From positions 1,880,001 to 1,944,000 of the forward strand of contig JAJTWR010000308.1 in NCBI GenBank assembly GCA_021613335.1: a DNA stretch of 64,000 bases. Direction: 5' to 3'. The notes under the pieces are model-generated. The model saw only the letters and a list, made by a program, of their open reading frames with translations, ran no database searches and was not told the DNA's origin. Below are positions 1 through 14,200 of the stretch, piece by piece. This DNA comes from Whitmania pigra. Lineage: Eukaryota > Annelida > Clitellata > Hirudinida > Haemopidae. Position 1 is the stretch's first letter. Every line of letters starts with the position of its first letter. Made by a program: the position numbers and the translations under genes.

Positions 1-3000
1 ACCACAACAACGAACCGGGGACGTGTTGATCGGCAAACTTGACGTTGACGATGTAGTTTCCCGGTTCGGTCGGCTTGTATCTGACGACGCACACTCCGTC
101 AGACTCCTCAGAACATTCCAAGTCCGCCTTGCTCGGTCCTTCCACAGAGAGGCTCAAACCTCCGTATCCTAAGGCAACATTTCAGAAAATCATTTCACCA
201 ATTAATGGCTCAAACCAATCACTAGTAAATACATACCTGCATCTTTGGAGTTGATGAAAAATTCATTCACTTCGTTAGCCATTCCTTCTTCCAAGCCTTT
301 GCCATAAGTCTTTACCTTGTTAACGTTGGCAATCTCAGCCTCAGAGACTGTGATCTTAAAAGGAGAGTTTGGGACATGCTTTCCATGCTTCAAGACATCC
401 ACATAATAATCTCCTGCCTCTGTTGGAGTAAAGACCACTCCTGCAAAAATAAAATGATTTAAAGAACCATCAGCTTCACTAGATAAATTAAGTAAAAGTG
501 ACATTACGATACTAAATGTTATTAAAATCTAAATTGACTAATTATTAAAAAAGAGGCCAAAATAGCTCACCAGTTTGGCCATTGTCCAACTTCTTGATGA
601 TGCATGGCTCCATCTTTCCAGATGGATATCTTATGCTGGCTTTTAAGCTTGAAAGATCAGTTTCTGTGAGCTTCAGTGGGATGTCACTGGTTCCACCAAG
701 GTTGGCATGAGTCATCTGGGCTTCTTTGTCTATGGAGAGAATAATAAGCTGCAGTTTGCCACCTTTTACCAATGCTTTTGCAGCTCAGTTTTTAATTGAT
801 TACCAGCTATTGACTACGATTAATACAAACACCATTATTGTGATTATTGAAGTGTTGATATATACTACTAGATATATGTACTAAATATTTACTACTAACC
901 AGAAGGAGATATCTTAGCAGTGAAGGGAGATCCGTTGATGTGCTTGTCGTCGAACAAAACGTTGACCTTGTAACTTCCAGGAACGGTAGGAAGGTAGCTG
1001 ACCGAGCAAGTGCCGTCTCCGTTGTCGGCACAAAGCATGTCGGCCTTCGAAGGACCCTCCACGGCCAGGGACAGACCTCCTTTGATTAAAATAAATCGTA
1101 ATCAATATCTTGGTAAATACTCAAGCCATGTTATTGCAATCTATAGTTTATTAAAGCGATTTACTTAATTATTCACCTGCTCCGGCATCCTTCGTAACCA
1201 CCGTGAAGTGGCATTTCTCTCCACTTATTCCATGGGAAAGACCTGGTCCATGTGCACTGACGTTCCCAGAAGAAATACTGGAAACAAAGAATTCAAAGGG
1301 GCTTCCCTGAATTGGCAAATCATTGTAGAGGACAAAGAGCTTGTGCAGTCCCTCTTCTGAAGGCGTGTAAATGACTCCAACTGAACCGTTACGGTTATCC
1401 ACGACCTTTGGACGCTCCTTCTTTCCAGATGGAGTCAGAATCTCAGCTACAAATAAATAATAATAATAATAACGATAATAACGGTAATAACGACGATGAT
1501 GTTAACATGCCGCAAGTCAATTCAAGGAGGCTTACACTTTGAAGTTAGAATTTAATATAAAATAGCTAGCATTAGGAATTCCAACTGCAATCGTACTAAC
1601 GAATGCCTACTACGTTAGTATAACTAAGTCAGAAATAGGGTCCCGCCAATTATGATCAACACAATTTAAATTAAACAATTATTTCACCTGTGACAAAGCT
1701 GAAGACGGGTCCAATTGGAAGTTTGAACTCAACAGGCTCATAATCCTCGGGAATTTCCTTTCTAACTGATCTCGTATCCTGCACTTTTTCTGGATGAACC
1801 AAATCCACCAACTGAAAGATTCAATGACAAGTTGAAACCAAGTTAATGAAAGATCAAATTAAAAAAAAACAAAGACTCCAACCTCATTCTCAGCCACGTA
1901 TTCCTTGTAATCTTCAGGACTCAATGCCTACGGAAACATCACATCGAAATGCATTAAAAATCACACACATGCGCACAAGGCTACTCAGGCCGTTGTAATA
2001 AACAAAGTAATAAACCAAACAACAAGCATGCGTCAGGTTAGACAACATTAAGCACAACTGGCAGTTATTACCTGTGAAAGAACGTTATGCTAATGTTATG
2101 CAGCATATTTAATCAGCTGCTCATTAAACAGTTTCTGAACTCAAAATCAATTTAAAATCACCGCCAATGTTTAATGCAGACGAAGCATATTTACATATTG
2201 CCTTTTGAACTTCAAACAAACGTCAGAACATCGAGTTACGTGTACGAAGAGAAGCCCGCAAAACGCACACCATGCTGGTCAATAACAACTATTTGTCAAA
2301 TATTCTTCAAAAGTCAATTAGATGAAATATTAGAATATAATGTATTATAATGGTGGGAGAAACGTGGGAGTGACGTAGCGAGATGCGGAGAGGCATGTAA
2401 TGCATGTAATGCATGTTATGTGTGTTATGTTGTGTTACGTGTGAGGCGTGCATGCTGAATTGAACTCACGCCAACCACATCGAAATGACAACGGGCTAAC
2501 CCATTACGTGCGTCATGCACTACATTAACGACAGACATGAATACCTCTTTTCTGAGAAGCTCCCTATTCATGCTCCTCCTCAACAATTTCCTATCATTCG
2601 AAACGACAGAAAAGTCAACGTTTCGAAGGTGAATGGTCTTATGGGAAGTGCATCTATCGGGGAGGAGGTTATCCCTCGCAGAAATGACAACCGGGGTGTG
2701 TGGACGTTGGAGAGTAAGATTGTGAATGCTAGGCTGTGGTGTAACGGTCCAAGTGGATTCTTCGCAATGCACCTGCTTGCGGCCCTCCGTTTTAGTGGTG
2801 CTATGAAGTCGAGCAGGACTTTGAGAGGAAGGACCATCGTATGAAATGATATCCGTTCCAGACCAGACGAGTGGAGGAGTGCTGTACACCTTAGAAGAGC
2901 TCAATACCAATGCTTTATCATTGCCTAAGTACGTAGACAATGCTTCGCTCAATCTCCTCGATTCCTCCCCGTGGCCGTGGTTTGCACCTTCAGGGGGTGG

Positions 3001-5805
3001 TTTGACGAAATTAACCTCAACCGGTCGAGCATCCTTATTAGTCCACTCGTATCTCTGAACATCGCTCTCTTCCCACGACTTTCCGCTCACATCTCTCCAA
3101 CTGACGTTACCATGGTGATCGATTTCTTTCAAATGAGTGCTGTTGGAGTTTACGGCTTTGGCTAGCACTAACTTGCTTGTTTTCACGGTTTTGACAGGAT
3201 TCGAAAGAAACCTGATATAGCAAGTACACTGAGCTGAACATTGCCGCATTGAATTCATCAGCAAATATCAGTTTCAATAACAATCACGAAAATAACAAAT
3301 TGCTAAGTAATATTGGCTAAAACAAATGCGCTGATAATGCTGATAATGATCAATTATCTTAGAGAGTGCAGTCCAATATTAAGGTAGGGTTAATTTCACT
3401 TACATTTAAAGTTTCATGTCAAGCCAACTTGAAGAGAAAACATTGAAAAAAACCACAAAGCACAAGGACGCCCTTCTCAGGAGAGATAAACAAAATATCT
3501 TAGGTTGTGAACCCATCACAGCGCGTATGCACAAGCCTGCCAATAAGTCGGAATGCGCAGACCATAGCGTGCTAAGATCTCTCAGAATGAAATTATTGAA
3601 AGAGCTTTGCAAAAGTTCTGAATAAAGCTGCAACATAATATGATGCAAAAGCACCAAAGCACCGTTTAATATGCTTATTATGCAGCACAACTCACCTGTC
3701 ACTTTTGTCTGAGGTAGTTATAGGCTCCATTAAGAGAACTATTGAGCTAAGAATAAAACCAAAGCAACCTCATCGGGCTCTCAATAATAACTCGACTGAT
3801 TTGAACACCGTTTTGCTTCAAGAGAAGAATGGAAATGCAATCATGGAAGCCTCGCGAACTCAATGTATGTGGAGATTTAAATGGGCCCAGCAGTGCAAAC
3901 AAACATTGAAATTCTTCGGATGCCAAAACATTGGAAAGCCAAACAGTCTAACCGTACACAAACCAAGATTTAGGATAGGCTCCCAATGTTCTAAAAGAGC
4001 ATTTCTTTAAAACTAAACCTAGTTAGTGACTCGAAGCTTTCGTCATCATGGCCATTTGTAAACATCAATAGTCATCATTTAGTTAGACTTCTGACAAAAG
4101 ACTGATTTATAGATACGTTTGAGAATATTTAAAATTCTTGCTCGCAACTTCTCAATTAAAAATCATGAAAAATACAACGTTTAATATTTTATGTATCCCT
4201 TAAAAAAGACGAGCTATAATTTATGTCTTTCAGACCGTCTCGGAAAGAAAAAATGAACTATAAAAAAGACCGACCTTCTGAACAATGTTTCCATTTGGAA
4301 TCGGTTTTCCGCCAAATTTGATCTCCAAAGCATAATCTCCAGGCTTGGTGGGAGTGTAAACGATGCTGACAGTTCCATCTCCGTTGTCGAGGATGTCGAT
4401 GTCGACGTCGTTGTCTGGAACGCATCCGATGCGACAGGTGATGCGGCCCTCGCCTGCTTCGGTGGGATTCAAGTGGACCACGCATTGTTCTCCGACAGGA
4501 ATGACGTCGTGAACATCGCCTGAAAGGTGACGACATCGCACGATCAGAAGTCATGGCAGCATTTATTTTATAATAACGGCAATCAAGTCATCGTGCTACC
4601 GTGTATCCTGGCCCCATTAAGAACTTATCATTAAGAATCATTAACCCTCAATAACAGGATGCCATTGCATCAAGCATGAGTTCAACCGATGTACTCACCA
4701 ACGAATTTCACTTTTTCAGCAGCTCCAGTGGGTTTGGATTTGACCTTGAATGGCGAATTAGGAACGGCCACGTCATTGAAGGTGATTGGAATGACGTAAT
4801 CACCGACGCTCTCGGGAGTGTAGGTGACGTTGTACACGTTGTTCGGTGACCTTTTGATCTCTGGCCTGACACTGTGGCCGTCGGGATCCTGATATCGGTT
4901 AATAAATACATTTAGTCGCCTTGTTAACAACATTACACTGCTTATCAAACGGAACAAAGAACTGAGATGTGAATGAAAGCCAGGAGTGGATAATTAATTT
5001 CGCAAACAATTAATTGTCGAGTGTTGCTTTTGAATTGTGTTGTCATCTAATTGGGTCAGATGTTAGGAATAACAATGTGAATTTACTATTGTACAACATT
5101 TAATATTAAAAAATAATAATATAGTGGATGACAACAACAACAACAACAACAACCTGAATGAGAACATTAACATCTGCAGGGCCTGCTTCACTGGCATCAA
5201 CCACAAATGAGACTGGCAAGCTTGCTAGTACTCCAGATGGTTTGACACCATCCCCATGCACTTTAACCTGAAATAACATTTCATAAAGGCAATGAAAAAA
5301 TATTATAAGATTAAATCGTGTTTAACAATTAAGAAATCAATTGTTTGTTTTTTTAACATAAAAATAATTACAACCTTTCTGGCATCGAGAACAGGTTCCA
5401 CTTTGATACTGAAAGGACTCGTTGGAATTTCCTTATCGTCAAAGAAAACATGGGCTTTGTGAAGGCCTGGTTTGTTGGGCTTGAAAGAAACATTAAAGGT
5501 GTTGTTTGGCTCGTCAACAATCTCGAAAGCAACGTCCTCTCCATCTTGGTCAACAACGGAAATTCCAATGTCACCTAAAAATAGCAGATACGTTTGCTTA
5601 GCCAATGATTAATAATTATTTGTAGATACTCAGATCTAATCAGATGAATCACAAACCTCTTCCTGCCTTGGAACTGTCCACAGTGAACTCTGTGACCTCG
5701 CCGACCTTAACCCTGTCGGTAAATGCTGGTCCCAAAACTTTCACTTTGTTTGGATTGCTTGGTTCATGGACATTCACCTGGGAAAATGAATTTCATCGTC
5801 GTCGT

Positions 5806-5836
<31 letters not shown>

Positions 5837-8800
5837 CCTTCACCAGCCATCGTATTCAGGAGGTGCAAATATTCTGCATCACATCATCACCACCATTGTC
5901 GATGTTATAAATTAGCCTACTTTACACACTAATATTATTGGGACAATAATCATGGTTAATCGTAATGCCAGTCTTAAGATGTATCTTAACTCTTTGAATC
6001 CTGTTCCCCTGGCCATCCCCCTCTATAACCCGAGCCCCCACCCGCAGTTTTCAGCTAATGGCAGGATAATGACGATAGATGCGATGGCCGGAAAACCGGC
6101 CTTTCGCGTCTTATAGGCTTCTCCGGCCTCAAAGGGTTAAGATAATTAACTAATGCGAAGTGCTATAGTCACCCTGTATGGGAACTTTTGAATGACAACA
6201 TCTCCAAAAGTGGCAACAACAACATGTTTCACGGCCTTCTTCGGTGTGTAAGTGCACGTGAATGTACCATCCTTGTTGTCCCTGACATTGACCTCCACTG
6301 GTTTCTGATCGTTGTCTGTCACGCTGACGTTCAACTTCGCGTTGCCGGCACCTTTCGTGTCGATGACGAACTCTTGTTGCTCGTTCACGATGACGTCCTT
6401 GGCCAGCCCTGGTCCCGATGCTGTGACCTAAAATCAAACATCCCCCGGAATGACCTTTCATATCAATTGGTATAATAAGATACTAAATATATCTATGTCA
6501 TCAAATACATATTACTATTTAAACTATCAGATTAAGTTGGACGAAAGTTTAAATGACTTCATATCCTCTACCTTAGTTGGATCAAAATCAGTCAAAGGAG
6601 CTGGTTTGATGATGGACATCCATGGTGAGAGGTGAATGTCCTCTTCGTCGCAAAGGATGTGAATGGCGTACTCTCCCGCTTCGGTCGGAAGGTAGGTGAT
6701 CAGGGCCGATCCGTCCCCGTTGTCGTGGCAATCGATCTTCGCTTGGGACGGTCCCTCGATGGAGAACCCTGAGGTGATTATAAGCTGATAAGCTAAACGC
6801 GTAAAATCCAAAAGTCATGCTCATAATCCAAGTAAAAGAATATCATTGATGTCATCCCTTCATCGAGAATTCATAAAAACCTAAAACTTCATCAAAGAGA
6901 CGCAAACCCAGTCCGCCAGTTTCTCCGTTGGTTTCCACGGTGAAACACGCAGGATATCCGGCAACTCCACCGTGCAAGCCAGGACCAAAAGCACGAATCT
7001 TCGTTGGTCTCGTAGGTCCAACTTCAACCATGAAGGGGCTCTTGAAGATGTGTTGTCCTCCGTAAGTGACGTTGACGATGTATTCTCCAACTTTCTTGGG
7101 CTCGTATTCGCACTCGTATGTTGTGGCATCGATCTGTAATTTAAAAACGGAAAACCTATCACATCTGATAATGAAAATAATGATTAGTACTAAATCAGCA
7201 GTGAATTAGAATTATATAAATGAAAGAAAGTTGATAAATTGTAATAAACGTTAAATTATTCACCTTTTTCATCCTCACACGTTCCTCTGCACCACCTGGA
7301 CCAACAACCTGAACCTTCAACTCTCCCTCGCCTGCTCCAGCAGTGTGTACTTTGAATTCGGCGACATCACCGACTCTCACACCGTTCATTTGCACTCCTC
7401 TTCCGGTAACGTAACACTTCCTAGCATCCACAGCTTCAAACAACAACAACAACAACCAATTAGTTGCCAATCAAACTATGATTAACTTATGTCATTTTTA
7501 AAGTTAAATAGATAAACAAAATAGAAACAAAATGTCATTACCAGGTGATATTCCAACGCCAAAAGGACTGTGGGGAATTGCTTTTCCAGCAAAGAAGATG
7601 TTGACGGAATGGAGACCATCTTCAGTGGGAGTATATTCGACGAGCCACAACTCTTCTGACTTCTTGGTGATCACTGGTTTGGTGGTGTCTTTGTGACCGT
7701 GTGGATCCAAAATAACCACGTCGACCACTCCCATGCCGGCATCTTTCCGAAGTAAAAGCTCGAGTTTAATTGGTAATAATTTTTAAGCAAATTGTCATTA
7801 TTTATTTGAATGACAGCTGGAACTTTCACAAAGGCTTTTTATAGATGCATCGTTTGAAATAGTTTAAAGTTTAAAGCTTCCTACATCATCTCCATATTAG
7901 GCAATGCTTTCTCAATGACGAGTGCCTAAGCTCAGATAATACTCAGATAATATTTTTATTTCTAAAGTAACTGACACCCACGTGTGTTGCAACATGTAAC
8001 AATGAAATATTCACTATTGTATTCTTTAATCGCTCCAAAGCAAACAAGTAGCTCTTTGTATGTGAATGCTTTGAATGGGAATTCATAGGCTTCGAGCAGA
8101 CGACAACAACGTGGGCACAATCGAAGTGACAACTTGCACAACACTTAAGTTCTCTGAAATGAACGCAGGCCTCGGTGTGCGATAATTGCAGAAGGTAAAT
8201 TATACTAACGCTTGAGATAATTGATAAATGAATATTGGAGATAATTAAGAGGCGCGTCTGCGTCGCATCCAGTTAAATATTTAGATAAGATGAATAATAA
8301 GTGATAGGAATTCTTGACAATTAACCACGAGCACGCTCTCAAGATAAATCTCGTGAACAAACAATCTCGGCCTACAAGCCACAGCGGTTGATAGCTGTAA
8401 ATTGGACTTCGCATTTGACAGACCTTCTCGAACACGTAGACACGTTCAACCGATCTTCAGTCTATCCCTACCTAGACTAATTAATGACTCCGCGAATGCA
8501 AACGTCCTGCTGTCTACTCAAATTATCAAAGTCACATCCATAATTGTGCAGCATTTGAAGGTATCCTGTTGCAACAGGAACTGAACCAAGTAAACACATC
8601 AGAAGGGCCATTCATTATATGCTTCGACTAATCAGCCAAGTTTTAGAGATCATTCACTCGTTTCCTTACAAGGAAATATGTCTAGGAAACTTGAAGTACC
8701 ACAATAGCTCAAGTATTTGACTGACATCAATTAACCTTTAGAGCCAAAATTAGCAATAGAAAATAATTGAAATTAAACCACTTACTTTTGGTATGGACTT

Positions 8801-11151
8801 CAAAGTAGGTCTTCTTCTTAACTATCACTCCAGTCTTCTCGAGCCCGGGTCCTGTGGCCGTGACTTTGGAAGGATCACCTGCCATTCCTTTGACATTTGT
8901 AATGAAGGGACTCTTCAGAATTTCCCTGTTGGCAAACTTGATGGTCACTGTGTATGGGCCTTCCATTGTTGGAGTGTAGAAACAAGAGTAAGTGAGATTT
9001 CTGTCTTTGTTGAAAACAACTTCACACTGTAAAAACCATTTATTATTAGGCTTCAAGAGATTGTAATTTCAATTTGTGGATTGAGAGGAGAATTTTGAAA
9101 AAAAATCTCATTAGTAGCTCATAGACCCACCTGTTCTTTGACACCATTGGGGTTGACAACTGATATGTCTAGTTCTCCTCTTCCAGCACTGAACGTTTCC
9201 ACGGTGAACCTAGCAGGAGCTCCCACACTATTTCCAGCCGGCTCAAGTCCTGAAAGGCATTCATTGGATTGATTAATTAAGTTGAAAACAAATTGTGACT
9301 TGGGTGAAAATGATTGGGACAAACCAGGTCCGTAGGCTCTAACTCTGGCAGGGTTTGTTTTTGGTCTGAGTGGGGCACCTGCCTTCAGCTTTGCATTGGG
9401 GAATTGAGACAAGTAAGTCATCATACTGAGTTCATCGACATTGGGATTACACATCTCAGCAGGCTTAATCAGCTGGAATGGAAATAACTGATTTATTTTC
9501 TAACCGGATCTCAAAAAACAACCCACAAATTTTCAAAATAAAAGAGAACGAACCTGAGGCACGTCCAGCCATTGCTCGGCAGCGTTCATGGCTTCGGTGG
9601 CGTTGGGCACGGCATCCTTCGGATTCCATGCGTCCCAGTCGGGACACAATCCCGGAGCCACTCCGTCGACCAAAGCGCCGATGGCCCTTCCGTCGTTCCA
9701 ATCGGTGGTGAAATTCTTTACCGGGACTTCTGGAAGTTTACCCAAAACCCAATTCAGAAGTCTCTGTTTTGGTGTTTGTTCCGGTTTTTTCTTCTCGTCC
9801 TCATCCCATATTGGCATGGAGATCGAGTAGTGAAGAATGAGGGTCCAAATTAAACCAAGAATAAGCTTCAACTTGCAGTCAACAATGGCTGAACTGTCTA
9901 TTAAAATAAAAGCGAGAAAATAACTTAATGTCAACATTGAGTTCATAATTAATAATTAATATTATTAGTCAATATTGTTATAATATTCCTGAAAACCAGA
10001 AAAATAAATAATAACAAAATTAAAGGTGAAAATCAGAGTTCAGAGGTGTGATAATTTGTTCATTCTTTGGTTATGATCAGTCCAAAATGTATAACAAAGG
10101 AAATAATTGACAAATGCTTTTATAAACATAATTGCTCTGCAAACTGCCATATTAGGAATCATTCATCATGGGCCTAATTGATGTAAAGCGAGGCAAATCT
10201 CTGTTCAGCTTTTTCTGAACTTTAAAGTCATTCATTTAAGCATTTGAAAAGCTGATTGGCTTTTCAGCTGTTAAGTTAATTAACTTACTTATTTGAGTGA
10301 CTCAGATTTTAAAGTCAAAATAAATTCAAAATTCAAAAACAAATGCTTAGTGACATAAAATAGAAAGGAGAAGAATGATACAGCTAGATGTCAATGGAAT
10401 GCAGATGAACCAGATGAGATGAACGATGGCCTCCATTGTCAAGCCAGATTAGTCATACAGCTAGACTGTGCTGGATCATTATAGTTGTGTTTGTATAGGG
10501 AGTTGCATTAAACTCTGCATAATTGAGATGGTTGTAGCAGTGTTGATGTTTTTGAAGTTCATTAACATCAATTATCAACGCCCCTTAAATTTGCATTTGA
10601 TTTATATTTGCATTTCTAGTAGATGTATTTCATTGACAAGTTGCCATCATGTTGTTACACCAAAGATATTCTCAAACAGGTAAACAAAGCAGGTGAAGTC
10701 AGTAAATTGCAAGACCACTTAAACAAAGTGTACGCGTTAAATTTTATCGTTTCCTTGATAAAAAGCAGTTAAACAAATTTAAAAAACGATTAAAAAAACA
10801 ATCCAAACCTATGTTGACGATTTTGATTCCTTCTTCATTTTGAAGAAATTCTAATGCCAAAGTCACATTTTCCAGCTTTTGCGATCTGATCTTTGGCCTT
10901 TTGTTATATCTCATAAACCTTTTACCGCTGAGTACCTCCACAAGGGCAATGAAGCGGAGACCATCTGACAAATCCGTCTCCAAATCGGCAACATGTTTGT
11001 TGACAGTTTTGAGGTGTTCATTTGTCCAGCGCGTAAAGGTGTTTTTCTGAATCATCTTCCACTGGGCATCGCCAGCCAAATCTCTTTCAGCGGGATCGCT
11101 GGGCGTCTGGCCATCTCCCAGGATATCCTGCGAGTGTCTTCTAGTAGTCAT
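1..11151 (-). CDS. FLN (cheerio-type): Filamin, 5' part of gene (partial, multi-exon)
   Basis: Filamin crosslinks actin filaments and scaffolds membrane receptors in the cortex. The first coding exon (10809-11151) starts at an ATG at 11151 and encodes the first calponin-homology domain, with [10 protein letters not shown] and the [10 protein letters not shown] actin-binding region. Exon 9554-9897 finishes CH1 and carries CH2 ([23 protein letters not shown]). From about 9480 downward, exon after exon encodes Ig-like filamin repeats, recognisable by AYGPGL or ATGPGL starts, YTPT-GDY cores and an SPF motif in the last strand. Repeat exons lie near 9132-9475, 8786-9027, 7538-7746, 7263-7433, 6891-7135, 6599-6771, 6172-6427, 5657-5780, 5373-5574, 5155-5270, 4700-4888, 4275-4519, 1174-1447, 899-1079, 568-740 and 1-440. 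Short linker exons at 1883-1926 and 1689-1812 encode a non-Ig hinge-like stretch. The gene runs off the left edge, so the C-terminal dimerisation repeat is missing. Family assignment is secure; exon ends are approximate except where stated. Confidence 0.95.
2469..3222 (-). CDS. Long open exon inside a filamin intron (alternative first exon or cassette)
   Basis: On the minus strand about 750-800 bp stay open and end at a strong donor (gtgagt at 2463-2468) in phase 0. The next filamin exon (1883-1926, [15 protein letters not shown]) begins in phase 0, so they join cleanly. The filamin exon upstream at 4275 also ends in phase 0 (NIVQK), so this exon can be skipped. Possible acceptors lie near 3200-3223; an ATG at 3264 gives a possible alternative start. 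The encoded sequence is hydrophilic, rich in Ser, Thr, His and Arg, and contains no Ig repeat (for example [19 protein letters not shown] and [16 protein letters not shown]). Short filamin isoforms from internal promoters are known in flies; a role here as isoform-specific N-terminus or hinge is inference. I recognise no domain. Confidence 0.55.
5986..6140. mobile_element. piggyBac-like MITE, copy 1 (in a filamin intron)
   Basis: The stretch begins TTAACTCTTTGAA and ends TCAAAGGGTTAA, giving short terminal inverted repeats (CYCTTTGA) flanked by TTAA on both sides, the target sequence of piggyBac elements. The interior (gcagttttcagctaatgg, gatgcgatggccggaaaacc, ataggcttctccggc) recurs at 21193-21350. 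It is about 155 bp, non-coding, and sits in a filamin intron. Confidence 0.75.
9250..9324 (-). other. 75-nt filamin intron, length a multiple of three and free of stops
   Basis: Between AYGPG and LEPAGNSVG the minus strand carries a donor gtttgt and an acceptor ctttcag, with a 75-nt insert. Removing it restores the usual filamin repeat-1 start. Because the insert is in frame and stop-free, retention would add 25 residues without breaking the protein. Confidence 0.7.
9554..11151 (-). other. Filamin actin-binding domain (CH1 + CH2) exons
   Basis: Two exons form the paired CH actin-binding domain. Exon 10809-11151 ends in phase 1 (donor gtttgg) after IKIVNI. Exon 9554-9897 begins after an AG acceptor and restores the frame ([20 protein letters not shown]), which is the conserved CH1 end. 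The intron between them is about 910 bp and holds no other open frame I can support. An in-frame upstream ATG at 11175 would add eight residues; I prefer 11151 because the protein from there has the usual short filamin leader. Confidence 0.9.
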
Positions 11152-11246
11152 TTGTTTCGAAATCTGAAATTGCAACTGCGAAACTCGACGACAACTTTTT
11201 TGAGAGCAAGCGTATAAACGATGTTGTGTTGGCGACAGGCCACCCC

Positions 11247-11254
11247 CTTTTATA
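11247..11254 (-). promoter_or_regulatory. TATA box of the filamin promoter
   Basis: The minus strand reads TATAAAAGGGGG here, 95 bp or so upstream of the filamin ATG. A start site about 25-30 bp downstream (near 11220) would give a 5' UTR of about 70 nt. A good match in the right place, but no transcript evidence is available. Confidence 0.6.
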
Positions 11255-14200
11255 CAGTACGTACCTACCTATGCCTGAGGCGCTTAAAGTAGCGTCACTC
11301 ATCAGCGTGTGTGCGCAGTCGAGTTAGACATTCGAGAAAGCTACGAATGTATCCGTCAATTCTAAAGATTCCACAATTGATTTTGTCGCTATTCGAAACA
11401 TCTTGCAGGATATCTTCAATTATTTCTCAACAATCTACATGTCATAGTACAACGATTGACACTGCCTTTGCAGGCCCGCATTCCATTGTATCTTTAACGA
11501 AAAACATCGTGCACGTTCATGAATCATGATAATTTGTCGATCTGGTATATTAATGAACGTGACGTCATGCTCTGCACCACTGCCGTGAGTCAGCGGCAGA
11601 GAATTGCTAATCGTGAATGGACACTGCTTTCTCCTTAAAGTCATTTGCTTTTACATCAGTAGAAGGATTCTATCGAACTCTTGTTTTGCTTACAACCGCT
11701 GTCATGGGCAATGGCGAAGCCTTACGTCAATTTATAAATTATTTTAAAATCTTATTACATCCTTATTGCATAACATTTATTATTAGAATATATTGCCTGT
11801 TTCAAAGTTGATGACCCGAAAACTATCTTTTTGATATTATTTATTTTGAAATTTCCAATATTTTTTACTACCGAAGGTTAGATTTCTAAAGTTACTCAAG
11901 CTATCCAGACTAAAAATAAAACACTGAGTACACGATGAGGGAGACGCTTTAAACATTTTAAATGGAGGTCAAGAGGCTGGCTTCTATTGCGATAAAACAA
12001 CAGCCATGATAATGATATGACATCGTCTGCAAGAAACTGAATACAGTTACTTAGAGTTACAGTTAGAGTTACAGAGTTAAACTCTCTTAAATCCTTTGTT
12101 TTAGATACACATTTTACAATGTTGCATTCTCATGTTTATACGACCAGCCAGTAAATATAGCGAGGTGCCATAAAATGAAAATAGAAGAAAGGAAATGGGA
12201 AATTGTTGAGAGAAGCGTTCAACATCGGTCTCGCACCCTTTAGACTTAATCGTTTCCCAAATATCTCAATATCTCGGTGCAACAATTTGATCGTGCCTTA
12301 TGTTTAACAGACACTAAACATGCGTTTCCTTCCAATATTTCGTCTTGGAACGGAGTCATGATACATTTAATTTAAGTAAACTTGATGAAGTTGCTCTTCC
12401 TTAGTAGCTGTCCTGACTAAATGATTGAGACGTTACTCAGATTTCTAGAAAGCTCTGACTGATTGTTCACACGATAATTAGTTTTACCTACCTATTCAAA
12501 TTACTTAATGAGTTTAGAATGACCACAACTAATTGTTAACTTTATCTGAGTGCAAAAAAATTAATTTAGGAGCTATTTAAAGAATAAATGTGAAAACTTG
12601 TATTTTTATCCTACTTGAAATCAGTGGCTAGAGAGGCGGCCTCCCCGAGGGTCGTGCCTAGCAGGGCAAATTATTATTGTTTTAAGGGGAGGAAAATGAA
12701 GGGGCGCCAAAATTACACATCAAATTAATGATATTGAGGGGGAACCAAATTCAGTTTCGCATCGGGCGCCAAAACTTTTAACCATTCCTCTGCTTGGAAC
12801 ACGGGTTAGTTATTATTAAGAATATCTGCAAGATCGGAACAAAAAAGTTAAATAATTTTCTTAGAGAACCGAATATCTCTGCCAGTTAAACGCTAGTTAC
12901 CTTATAAACGCCACCATTTCTTCTCATTAATGAGTCTTACTAAAGACCAACATAAGGGTTTTCAAATCGATTGGTGATTTAACGGTTCAGTTAATGAAAT
13001 AAACCGGGGCTCCTTAAACTTGGGAAATGTTTAAGTTTATTGAGCGAGTATTCGGTGAACTGAAAAATCGAGTCGAGTCCGAGTTTCTGGCTGCCTCGGC
13101 CGCACGAAAGACATAGAAATTCCTATAATAATATATGTTTACAAACATCTGTTGCGCTACCACAATGATTGTAATCACACTCTTATAGTATTATTAATGT
13201 AACTATGTATAATGTATTACCTATACAACAATAACAAATAGCATAACAACCATAGTATCATTGACTAGCACACATAAACTCACTGTTGCAACATCTTCAA
13301 CTCTACATCCACTTTTGCATCTCTATAGGGTGCATAGTTTACTAAGAATCAATAAAGTGCTAGCACTACTTTGTCTGATCAGATGCTCATTCAGCCAACC
13401 AGAACTCAGTTGATCCCAGCATGTTCATAGACACAAAATTAACTTCAGTGTTAAAAACTGTTACAAACTTTTAGTATAATGACTCGGTATCGACGCTCGG
13501 TCACTTTATTAAAATGCTATCAACCAGTAGTAACTAATAACCACTAAGCTAATCTAAAATTATAATTCACTCAGAAAATTATAATCCAATCAGAGATGTA
13601 ACCTATAACTCAATTTGTGAGGTTTTTTCTTGAATCAATTAACATAATTACTTTCAAAGGTGTTTTAAATGTATCGTCCTCTCTGAAAGTTTCCTCTATT
13701 GAGTAGTCAAGGACTTGACAAAATTCTTTCAAGGATTAGAATTGCAACAATTGATCAGAAAAATGGTCCATATAACAAATGTCATGCTGGATGTATCTCT
13801 ACAGAGACAGTAATAACAATTTTTTTAAATATTGATGACAGTTCAAAGGACGACTGGATTTAAATTTCTGAAGGGCAGACCGAGAAATTCATCACATCGC
13901 ATCTTGTCAGCCTGATGAATATGAAGTTAGGTCTCACCTCAGCAAATGCAAACACGTGGCCTCACTATTGTGGCCCAAATTTTGCAGGCCCTGAGAAGCC
14001 AGCAAAATTAACTTAGTTATTAAAATATGCAAATTAATCAAATATCAGGTGACATTCTGATGCGTTTATGACTTGTATGGTTTATTCAGGTGACTCATGT
14101 CCATTATTTAATCTAAGATTAATTATGTAAACCAGTACAACAAATCAAATCAAAAATTAAAGCATTTACAGGAATATTTCTCATAATGCATATACTCTCA

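Noticed and set aside
3416..4010. Plus-strand frames of 69 and 101 codons in a filamin intron
   Set aside because: No splice context, no recognisable domain, and opposite to the host gene.
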